Below, one piece after another: positions 6,571 to 15,463 of a stretch of DNA of 51,948 nucleotides; within the stretch, counting starts at the first letter, position 1; each line of letters begins with the position of its first letter. The position numbers and the translations under genes are program-made. The notes beneath the pieces are model-generated. The model was not told the DNA's origin. It made no database searches and worked only from the letters and a program-made list of their open reading frames with translations. The stretch lies in assembly GCA_944362555.1 (NCBI GenBank), contig CALVTL010000012.1, forward strand, positions 1-51,948, written 5' to 3'. This DNA comes from an uncultured Clostridia bacterium (lineage in GTDB: Bacteria > Bacillota > Clostridia > Christensenellales > Borkfalkiaceae).

Positions 6571-6626
6571 TTGACAAAGTGTCAGAATAGTGCTATACTA
6601 TGTATGTTCTGACAGAATGTCAGAAT
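6571..6626 (+). promoter_or_regulatory. promoter and TetR operator of the flavodoxin operon
   Basis: TTGACA (6571-6576), 17-base spacer, TATACT (6594-6599). The motif TGTCAGAAT occurs at 6580-6588 and 6618-6626, and its inverse TTCTGAC at 6607-6613. TTCTGACAGAA (6607-6617) is itself a palindrome. These half-sites overlap the spacer and start region, as expected for a TetR repressor encoded in the same operon. Confidence 0.8.
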
Positions 6627-6646
6627 GAGAACGGGAGGAAAAGACG

Positions 6647-7117
6647 ATGAAAAAGGTGTTGGTCGCATATTTTTCCGCAAGCGGCAGAACGGCGCGGGCG
6701 GCGAGGGAGATCGCGGAGGCGGTGGGCGGCGAGCTGAAAGAGATCGTGCCCGCCCTGCCCTATTCCGAGGCGGACCTCGACTGGACAGACAAGGAGAGCC
6801 GCTCCTCGGTGGAGATGAACGACCCCGCGTGCCGCCCCGCGCTCGCGGAGCCGCCCGCAGATCTTGCGGCGTACGACATAATATTTATCGGCTTCCCCGT
6901 GTGGTGGTATGTGGAGCCGCGCATTATAGACAGCTTTCTGGAGCAGGCGGACGTTGCGGGTAAGACGCTCGTTCCGTTTGCGACCTCGGGCGGGAGCGGC
7001 ATCGGCGGCGCGGAACAGCGGCTCTTCGCCCTGTTCCCCACCGCGAAATGGGTACGCGGAAGGCTGGCGGGAAGCGGCGCAGCCGATTGGGCGAAGCGCA
7101 TCGTCGGGGGTGAATGA
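6647..7117 (+). CDS. flavodoxin family protein
   Basis: The 156-aa protein is of flavodoxin type and binds FMN for low-potential electron transfer or quinone reduction. The FMN phosphate loop is 'YFSASGRTARAA' (about residues 8-19). The aromatic loop 'GFPVWWYVEPRIIDSF' (about 85-100) is typical of the short single-domain flavodoxins related to NAD(P)H oxidoreductases. A GGGAGG site precedes the ATG. It overlaps the next gene by four bases (ATGA), so flavodoxin and TetR regulator are co-translated. Control is probably by that TetR through the operator at 6571-6626. The exact electron partner is unknown; the iron alcohol dehydrogenase downstream suggests a redox or aldehyde stress role, which is inference. 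Confidence 0.88.
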   Translation: MKKVLVAYFSASGRTARAAREIAEAVGGELKEIVPALPYSEADLDWTDKESRSSVEMNDPACRPALAEPPADLAAYDIIFIGFPVWWYVEPRIIDSFLEQADVAGKTLVPFATSGGSGIGGAEQRLFALFPTAKWVRGRLAGSGAADWAKRIVGGE

Positions 7118-7740
7118 TGCCTGCGGGTTCGGAAAAGCTGACGGCGGCGCGCAAGGAGGAGATCGTGGACGCCTGCGCGCAGCTCTATGAGGTCATGCCA
7201 TTCAAAAACATCACCCTGGGCGTCATCGGGGAAAAGACCTCGTTCACGCGCACGTCCATCTACAACTACTTCCGCACGAAGGAGGAGATCTTTCTCGCCC
7301 TTTTGGAGCGCGAATACACCGCCTGGGTCGCCGACCTCTTGCATCTCACCGCGCATACGGTGGAAGAGGCGCGCTTCCCCGACGCCTTCGCCGCCCTGTT
7401 GGAAAAGCGCAAGTGTATGTTAAAGCTCCTCTCCATGAACTTATACGACATGGAATCGGGCAGCCGATTGGAGAACCTGGTCGCATTCAAGCGGGTGTAC
7501 GGTGCCGCGCTGACGGCGGTCGCCGCCTGCGTACGGGCGCACCTTCCCCGCCTTTCGGAGGAGGACGTGCAGCGCTTCCTCTATGCCTTTTTCCCCTTTC
7601 TGTTCGGCATCTACCCCTATTCGGAGGCGAGCGAAAAGCAGAAAAAGGCGATGGACATCGTCGGCATCCCCTATCCCGATCTTTCGGTATCGGCGCTCGT
7701 CGCCCCCTTTGTCGCAACGCTTTTGGGGTGCAAAAAGTAG
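7114..7740 (+). CDS. TetR family transcriptional regulator
   Basis: The 208-aa repressor has an N-terminal TetR helix-turn-helix (about residues 10-57: 'ARKEEIVDACAQLYEV', 'NITLGVIGEKTSFTRTSIYNYFRTKEEIF'). The C-terminal ligand domain ('FAALLEKRKCMLKLLSMNLYDME', 'FLYAFFPFLFGIYPYSE') matches TetR proteins found beside flavodoxins and oxidoreductases. Its start overlaps the flavodoxin stop. It most likely autoregulates the operon by binding the repeated TGTCAGAAT sites upstream. The inducer cannot be read from the sequence. Confidence 0.9.
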   Translation: MMPAGSEKLTAARKEEIVDACAQLYEVMPFKNITLGVIGEKTSFTRTSIYNYFRTKEEIFLALLEREYTAWVADLLHLTAHTVEEARFPDAFAALLEKRKCMLKLLSMNLYDMESGSRLENLVAFKRVYGAALTAVAACVRAHLPRLSEEDVQRFLYAFFPFLFGIYPYSEASEKQKKAMDIVGIPYPDLSVSALVAPFVATLLGCKK

Positions 7741-7788
7741 TACCCGCGCTCAGATTTACACAAAATCCAAACCAAATCGGAGGACACT

Positions 7789-8961
7789 ATGATAACATTT
7801 GATTTCAACAACCCCACGCACATCATCTTCGGCAGCGGAACGCTGAATACCCTTCATGAACAGGCGCTCCCCGGGAAGAAGGCGCTGCTGCTCATCTCCA
7901 ACGGAAAATCGAGCAAAGTCAACGGCTCGCTGGAGACGGTGCAGACGGAGCTGAAAAAGGCGGGCGTCGGATACGCCATCTTTGACAAAATTATGGAAAA
8001 CCCCGTGAAAGAGGTCGTCATGGAGGGCGCGGCGTTCGCGCGCGAGAACGGGTGCGACTTCATCCTCGCCCTCGGGGGAGGCGCCGTGCTCGACAGCTCC
8101 AAGGCGATCGCGGCGATGGCGACCAACGACGGCAATCTGTGGGACTACGTCAGCGGCGGAACGGGCAAGGGCAAGCCGCTTGCAAACAGGGGGCTGCCCA
8201 TCGTCACCGTGCCCACCTCGTCGGGAACGGGCAGCGAGGTCAACTGCTGGGGCGTCATCTCCAACCTTGCGACAAAGGAAAAGATCGGCTTCGGCGAAGA
8301 GCGCCTTGTGCCCGTACTCTCCGTCGTCGATCCCACCCTCATGCGGACGGTGCCCGCAAAATACACGGCGTATCAGGGATTTGACGCCCTGTTCCACAAC
8401 ACCGAAGTGATGATGAGCAAGGGCGTCAACATCATGAGCGAGCCCATCGCCCTCTCGGCGATCGAAAATATCGCAAAATATCTTCCGCGCGCCGTGAAGG
8501 ACGGCGGCGACATGGAGGCGCGCGAGCACGTCGCCTATGCCGCGACGGTGGCGGGCATCACGATGCAGCTCACCTCCACCACGGCGCAGCACTCCATGGA
8601 GCACGCGATGAGCGCATACCACCATAGCCTCCCCCACGGCGCGGGGCTCATTATGATCAGCGTGGAATTTGCCCGCTACTTCATCGAAAAGCACGCCTGC
8701 GACGGGCAGTTCATCAAGATGGCGCGCGTGATGGGGATGCCCGAGGCGGACAAGCCCGAGGACTTTCTCACCGCCCTCATCGCCCTGCAGAAGGCGTGCG
8801 GCGTGGACGATCTGAAAATGAGCGACTACGGCATCACCAAGGACGAGTGCATGACGCTCGCCGTCAACGCGCGCGAGACGATGGGCGGGCTGTTCCTCGC
8901 CAATCCCTGCGAGTTGAATGATGAGGACTGCGCGGGCATCTTTGAACGCGCCTACCGATAA
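7789..8961 (+). CDS. iron-containing alcohol dehydrogenase
   Basis: The 390-aa protein is a group III metal-dependent alcohol dehydrogenase (butanol dehydrogenase-like). It interconverts alcohols and aldehydes with NAD(P)H in the cytoplasm. The nucleotide loop is 'ALGGGAVLDSSKAIA' (about residues 88-102), followed by 'PTSSGTGSEVN'. Metal ligands are in 'GFDALFHNTE' (Asp, His) and 'HAMSAYHHSLPHGAGL' (two His). A CGGAGG site lies eight bases before the ATG. It follows the TetR gene by 48 bases without a terminator, so it may be part of the same regulon. It ends at a strong terminator. The substrate is unknown. Confidence 0.93.
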   Translation: MITFDFNNPTHIIFGSGTLNTLHEQALPGKKALLLISNGKSSKVNGSLETVQTELKKAGVGYAIFDKIMENPVKEVVMEGAAFARENGCDFILALGGGAVLDSSKAIAAMATNDGNLWDYVSGGTGKGKPLANRGLPIVTVPTSSGTGSEVNCWGVISNLATKEKIGFGEERLVPVLSVVDPTLMRTVPAKYTAYQGFDALFHNTEVMMSKGVNIMSEPIALSAIENIAKYLPRAVKDGGDMEAREHVAYAATVAGITMQLTSTTAQHSMEHAMSAYHHSLPHGAGLIMISVEFARYFIEKHACDGQFIKMARVMGMPEADKPEDFLTALIALQKACGVDDLKMSDYGITKDECMTLAVNARETMGGLFLANPCELNDEDCAGIFERAYR

Positions 8962-9000
8962 ACACGAAAGCGGGCGCGGCGTGCGCCCACTCTTTGATAC

Positions 9001-9042
9001 GGCAAGCCCCCCTCCGCGTGCGGAGGGGGGCTTGCCGTTTTT
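9001..9042 (+). terminator. terminator after the alcohol dehydrogenase
   Basis: A 17-bp perfect stem, 9001-9017 (GGCAAGCCCCCCTCCGC) with 9020-9036, followed by GTTTTTT. It also separates the convergent ABC transporter genes. Confidence 0.9.
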
Positions 9043-9056
9043 TCAAAGATTCTGCG

Positions 9057-10982
9057 TCATTCGAGCTCGAAGGCGCCCGTGTAGAGCTGATAGTACTTAC
9101 CCTTCTGCTCGATGAGCTGATCGTGCGTGCCGCGCTCGATGATGCGGCCGTGTTCGAGCACCATGATGACGTTGGAGTTGCGCACCGTGGAGAGGCGATG
9201 GGCGATGACGAACACCGTTCTGCCCTCCATGAGCTTATCCATGCCGTGCTGGACGATCGCCTCCGTGCGGGTATCGATGGAGGACGTCGCCTCGTCCAGG
9301 ATCATGACGGGCGGGTCGGCAACTGCCGCGCGCGCGATGGAGAGGAGCTGACGCTGCCCCTGCGAGAGGTTGGCGCCGTTCTGATAGAGCATGGTGTTGT
9401 AGCCCTCGGGAAGGCGGGTGATGAAGTCGTCCGCCCCCACCAGCTTTGCCGCCGCGACGCATTCCTCGTCCGATGCGTCCAGCCTCCCGTAACGGATGTT
9501 GTCCATGACCGTTCCCGTGAAGAGGTTGGTATCCTGCAAGACCATGCCGAGCGACCTTCTCAAATCCCCCTTTCTGATCTTGTTGATGTTGATGCCGTCG
9601 TAACGGATCTTGCCGTCGGCAATGTCGTAAAAACGCGTCAGAAGGTTGGTGATGGTCGTCTTGCCCGCGCCCGTCGCGCCGACGAACGCCACCTTCTGAC
9701 CGGGCTTGGCGTACAGGCTGATGTCGTGCAGAACGATCTTTTCGGGGACGTAGCCGAAGTCCACGTTAAAAAGGCGCACGTCGCCCTCGAGGCGGGTATA
9801 GGTGACCGAGCCGTCCGCCTTGTGCGGGTGCTTCCATGCCCACATTCCCGTGCGCTCCGCGCATTCCACGAGCTGCCCGTTCACTTCCTTTGCATTGACG
9901 AGGGACACATAGCCGTCGTCCACCTCGGGTCTCTCGTCGATGAGCCCGATGATGCGCTGCGCGCCCGCAAGGCCCATGACGACGGAGTTGACCTGATTGG
10001 ACACCTGTCCGATGTTGTTGGAGAACTGGCGCGTCGTCTGCAGGAAGGCGACGATGAGCGCGGGCGTGAACATACTCATGCCGACAATGCTCAGATTTTC
10101 GAGGTTGTTGGCGGCGAGCACGGCGCCCAGGAGCGCGACGATGACATACATGACGTTGCCGATGTTGGCGATGATGGGCATGAGCATATTGGCATACCTG
10201 TTCGCCTTGTCGGACATTTCAAAGTGCGTGCCGTTCACTTTGTCGAAGTCGGCTTTCGCCTCCTCCTCGTGGCAGAACACCTTGATGACCTTCTGCCCCT
10301 GCATCATCTCCTCGACGAAGCCCTCCGTCCTTGCGATGGTGCGCTGGGTGGCGAGGAAGAACTTGCTCGCGCCGCCGCCCACGAGCTTTGTGACAAAGAC
10401 GATGGCGACGATGCCGACGAGGATGACGAGCGTCAGATACACGCTGAAATAGAGCATGATCCCGAGCAGCGTGAGGCACATGATGGTGGAGATCATGAGC
10501 TGCGGGATACTCTGCGCGATCATCTGGCGGAGGGTATCGATGTCGTTGGTGTAATAGCTCATGATGTCGCCGTGGTTGTGCGTGTCGAAGTAGCGGATGG
10601 GCAGATCCTGCATCCCGTTGAACATCTGCACGCGCATCTTGTTGAGATACCCCTGCGTAATGATCGCCATGAGCTGGTTATACACGGCGCCCGCAATGAG
10701 CGAGACGACGTACATGCCGATGAGCAGCCCCATGATGGCGGCAACGTCGCCCGCGACGTCGCTCCAGCCGAGGTTCTTGACGAGCGCGTCGCCGAGGAGG
10801 GAGTAAAGGTCCTCCATGAACAGCGCGGGAATGGACGAGATCGCCGCATTCACCACGATGCAAACGAGCGCGATGGGCAGCATGACGGGATAGTAGTGGA
10901 AGAGCGACTTCAAAAGGCGCTTGACGATGCCCTTCTGAAGGGGCGGATGCTTGGGCATGACCTGGTTATTCTTCTTCGCCAT
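9057..10982 (-). CDS. ABC exporter subunit, membrane domain fused to ATPase (canonical site)
   Basis: The 641-aa half-transporter has six membrane helices (about residues 28-335) and a C-terminal ATPase. Walker A is GATGAGKTT (435-443), the signature is LSQGQ, Walker B is 'VMILDEATS' with the catalytic Glu, and the H-loop is 'IAHR'. An insert of about 45 residues (355-400) joins the membrane and ATPase domains. Its start lies inside the end of the 611-aa partner gene (17-base overlap), so the two surely form a heterodimeric multidrug- or lipid-type exporter. Its LSQGQ signature departs from LSGGQ and faces the degenerate site of the partner. The exported substrate cannot be predicted. Confidence 0.92.
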   Translation of the reverse strand: MAKKNNQVMPKHPPLQKGIVKRLLKSLFHYYPVMLPIALVCIVVNAAISSIPALFMEDLYSLLGDALVKNLGWSDVAGDVAAIMGLLIGMYVVSLIAGAVYNQLMAIITQGYLNKMRVQMFNGMQDLPIRYFDTHNHGDIMSYYTNDIDTLRQMIAQSIPQLMISTIMCLTLLGIMLYFSVYLTLVILVGIVAIVFVTKLVGGGASKFFLATQRTIARTEGFVEEMMQGQKVIKVFCHEEEAKADFDKVNGTHFEMSDKANRYANMLMPIIANIGNVMYVIVALLGAVLAANNLENLSIVGMSMFTPALIVAFLQTTRQFSNNIGQVSNQVNSVVMGLAGAQRIIGLIDERPEVDDGYVSLVNAKEVNGQLVECAERTGMWAWKHPHKADGSVTYTRLEGDVRLFNVDFGYVPEKIVLHDISLYAKPGQKVAFVGATGAGKTTITNLLTRFYDIADGKIRYDGININKIRKGDLRRSLGMVLQDTNLFTGTVMDNIRYGRLDASDEECVAAAKLVGADDFITRLPEGYNTMLYQNGANLSQGQRQLLSIARAAVADPPVMILDEATSSIDTRTEAIVQHGMDKLMEGRTVFVIAHRLSTVRNSNVIMVLEHGRIIERGTHDQLIEQKGKYYQLYTGAFELE

Positions 10983-12801
10983 TGCCGTTCCCTCCTTCTT
11001 CGGACGTCTGCGCGGGCGCCTGTGCGGCGGGCGCGGACGCGGGCGCCTGCGCGGCGCTCCCGTCGCTGCCCTTCACCTGCGAATAGTACACTTCCGCGTA
11101 AATTTTGTTGCTCTTCAACAGCTCCTCGTGCGTGCCGATGCCGTTGATCTTCCCGCTCTCCAGCACGATGATGCGGTCGGCGTCCTCCACCGAGGAGATG
11201 CGCTGCGCGATGATGATCTTGGTCGTCGAAGGGATGTATTCGCGGAAGCCCTTGCGGATGAGGGCGTCCGTGTGCGTATCGACCGCCGACGTGGAGTCGT
11301 CGAGGATGAGCACCTTGGGATTTTTGAGAAGGGCGCGCGCGATGCAGAGCCGCTGCTTCTGCCCGCCCGAGACGTTAGTGCCGCCCTGCTCGATGTAGGT
11401 GTCGTACCCGTCGGGGAAGGAGCGGATGAAGTCGTCCGCCTGTGCCAGCTTGCACGCCTCCACCATCTGCTCGTCCGTCGCCTCCTTGTTGCCCCAGCGG
11501 AGGTTATCCTTGATGGTGCCCGAGAAGAGCACGTTCTTTTGCAGCACGACGGCGACCTGATTGCGCAGCGTCTCCAGATCGTACTCCTTGACGTCGCGGC
11601 CACCCACCTTCACGCAGCCCTCCGTGACGTCGTAGAGGCGGGAGATGAGGTTGACGAGCGACGTCTTGGACGAGCCCGTTCCGCCGATGATGCCGATGGT
11701 CTCGCCCGATCTGATATGCAGATCGATGCCCTCCAGCACGTTCTTTTCGGCGTTGGAGGCGTACTTGAAGGCGACGTTCTCGAAGTCGATGGAGCCGTCC
11801 GCCACTTCATACACGGGATCTTCCGGATTGGCGAGCGTGCTCTTTTCGTTGAGGATCTCGCAGATACGGCGCGCAGATTCCATCGACATGACGATCATGG
11901 CGAACACCATGGAGAACATCATGAGCGATGCAAGGATCTGCATCCCGTAGACGATGAGCTGGGAGACTTCGCCCGTCGTGACGACGCCCGCGGAGTCCAT
12001 GATAACGTACGCGCCGATGTAGAGCACCGCGCAGATGACGCCGTAGAAGCAGAACTGCATGATGGGCGAGTTCCACGCCAAGAGGCGCTCGGCGCGCGTG
12101 AATTCCTTGCACAGATTGCCCGCCGTTCTGCCGAACTTCTGCTTTTCGTAGTCCTCGCGGACGTACGACTTGACGACCCGGATGGCGTTGATGTTCTCCT
12201 GCACCGATTCGTTCATATCGTCGTACTTGGGGAACAGCCGCTGGAACATGGGCAGCGCCTTCATCATGATACAGAGAAGCGCGATGACGAGCACGGGGAT
12301 GACGGCGAGGAAGATCCACGCGAGGTTCCCGCCCAGCACGAACGCCATGACCGCCGCAAAGACGATCATCACGGGGCAGCGGACGGCGATACGCACGATC
12401 ATCATGTACGCCATCTGCAAATTCCAGACGTCCGTCGTCATACGCGTGACGAGCGAGGGCGTGGAGAATTTGTCGATATTCTCGAAGGAGAACGTCTGAA
12501 TGTTGTAGAACATATCCTTTCTGACGTTCTTGGCAAAGCCCGCCGAGGCGCGCGAGCAGAACGCGCCCGCAAGCGCACCCGCCGCGAGCGAGGCGATCGC
12601 CATCGCCACAAGAATACCGCCATACATCCAGACCTGCCCCATGTCGATCGCGGTCGGCACATTCTGATCGATCACGTTGATGAGTTGTGCGATGATGAAC
12701 GGAATGATGCACTCGAGGACGACCTCGACCGTGACAAAGATGGGCGACAGGATGGACGCCAGCTTGTATTCCCGGATACATTTAGAGAGTGTCTTTAACA
12801 A
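10966..12801 (-). CDS. ABC exporter subunit, membrane domain fused to ATPase (degenerate site)
   Basis: The 611-aa half-transporter has six N-terminal membrane helices and a C-terminal ATPase. Walker A reads GGTGSSKTS (Ser in place of the usual Gly before Lys), the signature VSGGQ is normal, and Walker B reads 'VLILDDSTS', with Asp where the catalytic Glu normally sits. In heterodimeric exporters such as TM287/288 this pattern marks the subunit with a non-hydrolysing site. A low-complexity Ala/Pro/Gln tail (about residues 585-611) is unusual. The start follows a GGAGGT site. It is the first gene of the pair, transcribed from the promoter at 12937-12965. Confidence 0.92.
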   Translation of the reverse strand: MLKTLSKCIREYKLASILSPIFVTVEVVLECIIPFIIAQLINVIDQNVPTAIDMGQVWMYGGILVAMAIASLAAGALAGAFCSRASAGFAKNVRKDMFYNIQTFSFENIDKFSTPSLVTRMTTDVWNLQMAYMMIVRIAVRCPVMIVFAAVMAFVLGGNLAWIFLAVIPVLVIALLCIMMKALPMFQRLFPKYDDMNESVQENINAIRVVKSYVREDYEKQKFGRTAGNLCKEFTRAERLLAWNSPIMQFCFYGVICAVLYIGAYVIMDSAGVVTTGEVSQLIVYGMQILASLMMFSMVFAMIVMSMESARRICEILNEKSTLANPEDPVYEVADGSIDFENVAFKYASNAEKNVLEGIDLHIRSGETIGIIGGTGSSKTSLVNLISRLYDVTEGCVKVGGRDVKEYDLETLRNQVAVVLQKNVLFSGTIKDNLRWGNKEATDEQMVEACKLAQADDFIRSFPDGYDTYIEQGGTNVSGGQKQRLCIARALLKNPKVLILDDSTSAVDTHTDALIRKGFREYIPSTTKIIIAQRISSVEDADRIIVLESGKINGIGTHEELLKSNKIYAEVYYSQVKGSDGSAAQAPASAPAAQAPAQTSEEGGNGNGEEE

Positions 12802-12936
12802 ATGTTTTACCTCCGGAAAAAAATGTTTCCATAAACCTCAATGCTTTCCTTGATATTCCCGCGCATACGCGCGCACGACGCGCACGCGGGGACAAAAAAG
12901 AAAGGACGCCAAAACCGTGATTTCAACGTCCCTTTT

Positions 12937-12965
12937 ATGTTATCATCTTTTTATAACATTGTCAA
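12937..12965 (-). promoter_or_regulatory. promoter of the ABC exporter pair
   Basis: On the minus strand, TTGACA (12965-12960), 17-base spacer and TAACAT (12942-12937). An imperfect inverted repeat, AAAGGACG near 12901 with CGTCC-CTTTT near 12927, lies just downstream and could be an operator. Confidence 0.65.
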
Positions 12966-13024
12966 CAAGCAATCGAAAAAAAGTTTTTGCTTTCACAAAA
13001 AAATCATTTTTTCGGATGCCCTCC

Positions 13025-13046
13025 GCCGCCCCGCTCTACGGGCGGC
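13025..13046 (-). terminator. possible terminator of the his operon
   Basis: GCCGCCC (13025-13031) pairs with GGGCGGC (13040-13046), just past the aldolase stop in the minus direction, with an AAAAAGCGCTTTTT palindrome beside it. The T run on the far side is poor, so the call is weak. Confidence 0.35.
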
Positions 13047-13068
13047 AAAAAGCGCTTTTTTTTGGGGG

Positions 13069-14052
13069 TCACTCCTGGTCGAGGAGCTCCTGCATGAAGG
13101 GAACGATGTCCTTTCTTCCCTCCTTGATATAGCGGATGGCGCTGGAGGGATGGCGGTTGTAGACGCCCGTCAGAAGATAGGGAAGGTCGTACCCCCAGAC
13201 GGCGCCCTCCTCTTTGAGCGCGCGCATATACCCCTTTTCGAGAAAGCGCAGAATGTGGATGAGCTTATACTTGGGGTTCTTCAAAAAGGCGAGCAATAGC
13301 TCGAGCGCGCAGTTGCCCGCGCCCCGTCCCATGCCGTCCACCGTGGCGTCCAGAAAGTTCACCCCCATCGCCGTGCATTCGATGGTGTTGGCGAAGGCGA
13401 GGTTCTGATTGTTGTGCGCGTGGATGCCGATCTCCTTGCCGTACTTTGCGCCCGCCTCGAGGTACTTTTCGGCGATGACGCGCATCTCCTCCGGGTAGAC
13501 GGAGCCGTAGCTGTCCACGATGTAGATGGCGCGCACGGGGCTTTTCCCCAGCATCTCGAGCGCGAGGGAAATTTCCTTCTCCGTCTCGCGGGAGATCGCC
13601 ATGATGTTGACCGTCGTCTCGTACCCCATCTTCTCGCAGTACTCGATCATCTCCACGGCGGCGGGGATGGTGTTGATGTAGGTGGCGATGCGGTACATAT
13701 CGAAGGGGCTCGACGCCTTCTCGCAGATGTCGCGCGCAAAGTTGCAACGCCCCACGTCCGCCATGCACGAGAGCTTCATGCCCGTCTTGTTCTCCCCGAG
13801 CACGGAAAAGACGTCGTCCTCGCGGCAGAACTTCCATTTGCCGAACTTCTCCTTATCGAAGAGGTCCTCGTCCGCCTTGTAGCCGAGCTCCATGTAGTCC
13901 ACGCCCGCCGCGGCGTTCGCCGCGAACAGCGCGCGGACAAAATCGTCCGAAAACTTAAAATCGTTCACGAGCCCGCCGTCGCGCAGCGTGGCGTCGAGCA
14001 CGCGGATCGCGGGACGGCAGGAAAGCAGCGTTCCCGTCTCCTTCTTTGTCAT
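13069..14052 (-). CDS. DRE-TIM metallolyase (HMGL-like aldolase) at the end of the his operon
   Basis: The 327-aa TIM-barrel protein belongs to the DRE-TIM metallolyase family (4-hydroxy-2-oxovalerate aldolase, HMG-CoA lyase, isopropylmalate synthase). The 'LDATLRDGG' motif near residue 20 supplies the metal-binding Asp and catalytic Arg, and 'GIHAHNNQNLA' supplies the metal His pair. 'ATVDGMGRGAGNC' is the usual strand 8 loop. The ATG at 14052 is preferred over the upstream TTG because AGAGGA precedes it. It lies 30 bases after hisIE on the same strand, so it is the last gene of the histidine operon. No acetaldehyde dehydrogenase partner is present, so DmpG function is doubtful. The true substrate is unknown. 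Confidence 0.8.
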   Translation of the reverse strand: MTKKETGTLLSCRPAIRVLDATLRDGGLVNDFKFSDDFVRALFAANAAAGVDYMELGYKADEDLFDKEKFGKWKFCREDDVFSVLGENKTGMKLSCMADVGRCNFARDICEKASSPFDMYRIATYINTIPAAVEMIEYCEKMGYETTVNIMAISRETEKEISLALEMLGKSPVRAIYIVDSYGSVYPEEMRVIAEKYLEAGAKYGKEIGIHAHNNQNLAFANTIECTAMGVNFLDATVDGMGRGAGNCALELLLAFLKNPKYKLIHILRFLEKGYMRALKEEGAVWGYDLPYLLTGVYNRHPSSAIRYIKEGRKDIVPFMQELLDQE

Positions 14053-14082
14053 ACTGTCCTCTTGCAATGTTTTTTGAAATGT

Positions 14083-14691
14083 TTATTTGTTGTGCCTGCG
14101 TTCGAGCTCGGTGCAGAGGTCGGAAAGGGAGACGCCCTTCGCCTCCATGAGCACGAGCAGGTGATAGATGAGGTCGGAAATTTCGTGCGTGAGCTCCGCC
14201 TTGTCGTCGTTTTTGGAGGCAATGACGGTCTCCACCGCCTCCTCCCCCATCTTTTTGGCGATCTTATCGACGCCGCGGCTGAAGAGGTACGCCGTATACG
14301 ACCCCTCGACGGGGTTCTTCTTCCTGTCTTTGACGACGCGCGCAAGCTCGCCGAGGAAGGTGAGTCCCGCCATGTCGCCCTTTAACACGCTGTCGAAAAA
14401 GCAGCTCCTTGCGCCCGTGTGGCAGGCGACGCCCTTTTGCTCCACCTGCATGAGCAGGCAGTCCCTGTCGCAGTCGAAGGCGGCGGAGATGACCTTCTGG
14501 GTGTGACCGCTCGTCTCCCCCTTCTTCCAGAGCGCCTTGCGGGAGCGGCTGTAATAGTGCGCATAGCCCGTCTCCAGCGTCTTTTCGAGCGCCTCGGCGT
14601 TCATGTACGCCTGCATGAGTACTTCGCCCGTTTCGTAGTCCTGCGCGATGGCGCAGATGAGCCCGTTTGCATCAAATTTGACGTTTTCCAT
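14083..14691 (-). CDS. hisIE: bifunctional phosphoribosyl-AMP cyclohydrolase / phosphoribosyl-ATP pyrophosphatase
   Basis: The 202-aa fusion catalyses the second and third steps of histidine synthesis. The N-terminal HisI half (about residues 1-105) carries the zinc and magnesium residues in 'FDCDRDCLL' and '[13 protein letters not shown]'. The C-terminal HisE half (about 115-202) has '[11 protein letters not shown]' and '[14 protein letters not shown]' of the MazG-like pyrophosphatase fold. The start at 14691 is one base past the hisF stop region (TAACATG). It lies between hisF and the aldolase. Confidence 0.97.
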   Translation of the reverse strand: MENVKFDANGLICAIAQDYETGEVLMQAYMNAEALEKTLETGYAHYYSRSRKALWKKGETSGHTQKVISAAFDCDRDCLLMQVEQKGVACHTGARSCFFDSVLKGDMAGLTFLGELARVVKDRKKNPVEGSYTAYLFSRGVDKIAKKMGEEAVETVIASKNDDKAELTHEISDLIYHLLVLMEAKGVSLSDLCTELERRHNK

Positions 14692-14692
14692 G

Positions 14693-15463
14693 TTAAATCC
14701 CCTCCCTGCGGATGGGAAGTCCCCGTTCCGCAAGATAATTTTTCAAGTCCAGCATATTGATGATGCCGAAGTGGAACAAAGACGCCGCGAGCGCCGCATC
14801 CGCCTTCCCCTCCGTTAAGACGTCGTAAAAATCACCCATCCTGCCCGCCCCGCCCGAGGCGATGACGGGGACGTTGACCGCCTCCGCCGCCTGACGGGTG
14901 AGCTCCAGATCGTAGCCCGCCTTGGTGCCGTCGCGGTCCATGCTGGTGAGCAGCACCTCGCCCGCGCCGCGCTCCACGCCCTCGCAGATCCACTCGATGG
15001 CGTCCTTGCCCGTGTTGACGCGCCCGCCGTTCAGGTAGACGTCGTACCGTCCCTCCGCGTTCTTCTTGGCGTCCACGGCGAGCACCACGCACTGCCGCCC
15101 GAACTTTAAGGCAGCCTCCGTGATGAGCGTCGGGTCCTTGATGGCGGCGGAGTTCACCGCGATCTTATCCGCCCCGCACGCGAGCATTTTCCGGAAGTCC
15201 TCCGTGGAGCGGATGCCGCCGCCCACCGTGAGCGGCAAAAACACCTGCTCGGAGGCGCGGGAGATGACGTCCCACATCGGCGTCTCGCCGCGGTAGCTTG
15301 CCGTGATGTCTAAAAAGACGATCTCGTCCGCGCCGAACGCATTGTAGAGCTTGGCTGTTTCGACAGGGTCGCCCGCGTCGGTGAGACTGACGAAATTCAC
15401 CCCCTTGACGACGCGCCCGTCCTTTAAGTCCAGACATGGTATGATCCGTTTGCGTACCATCAT
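14693..15463 (-). CDS. hisF: imidazole glycerol phosphate synthase cyclase subunit
   Basis: The 256-aa (beta/alpha)8 barrel takes ammonia from HisH and converts PRFAR to imidazole glycerol phosphate and AICAR. It begins '[21 protein letters not shown]' with the first catalytic Asp, and has 'LTVGGGIRS' and '[11 protein letters not shown]' as phosphate loops and '[12 protein letters not shown]' with the second catalytic Asp. The ATGATG start overlaps the hisA stop by four bases. An AGGAG site precedes it. Confidence 0.97.
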   Translation of the reverse strand: MMVRKRIIPCLDLKDGRVVKGVNFVSLTDAGDPVETAKLYNAFGADEIVFLDITASYRGETPMWDVISRASEQVFLPLTVGGGIRSTEDFRKMLACGADKIAVNSAAIKDPTLITEAALKFGRQCVVLAVDAKKNAEGRYDVYLNGGRVNTGKDAIEWICEGVERGAGEVLLTSMDRDGTKAGYDLELTRQAAEAVNVPVIASGGAGRMGDFYDVLTEGKADAALAASLFHFGIINMLDLKNYLAERGLPIRREGI

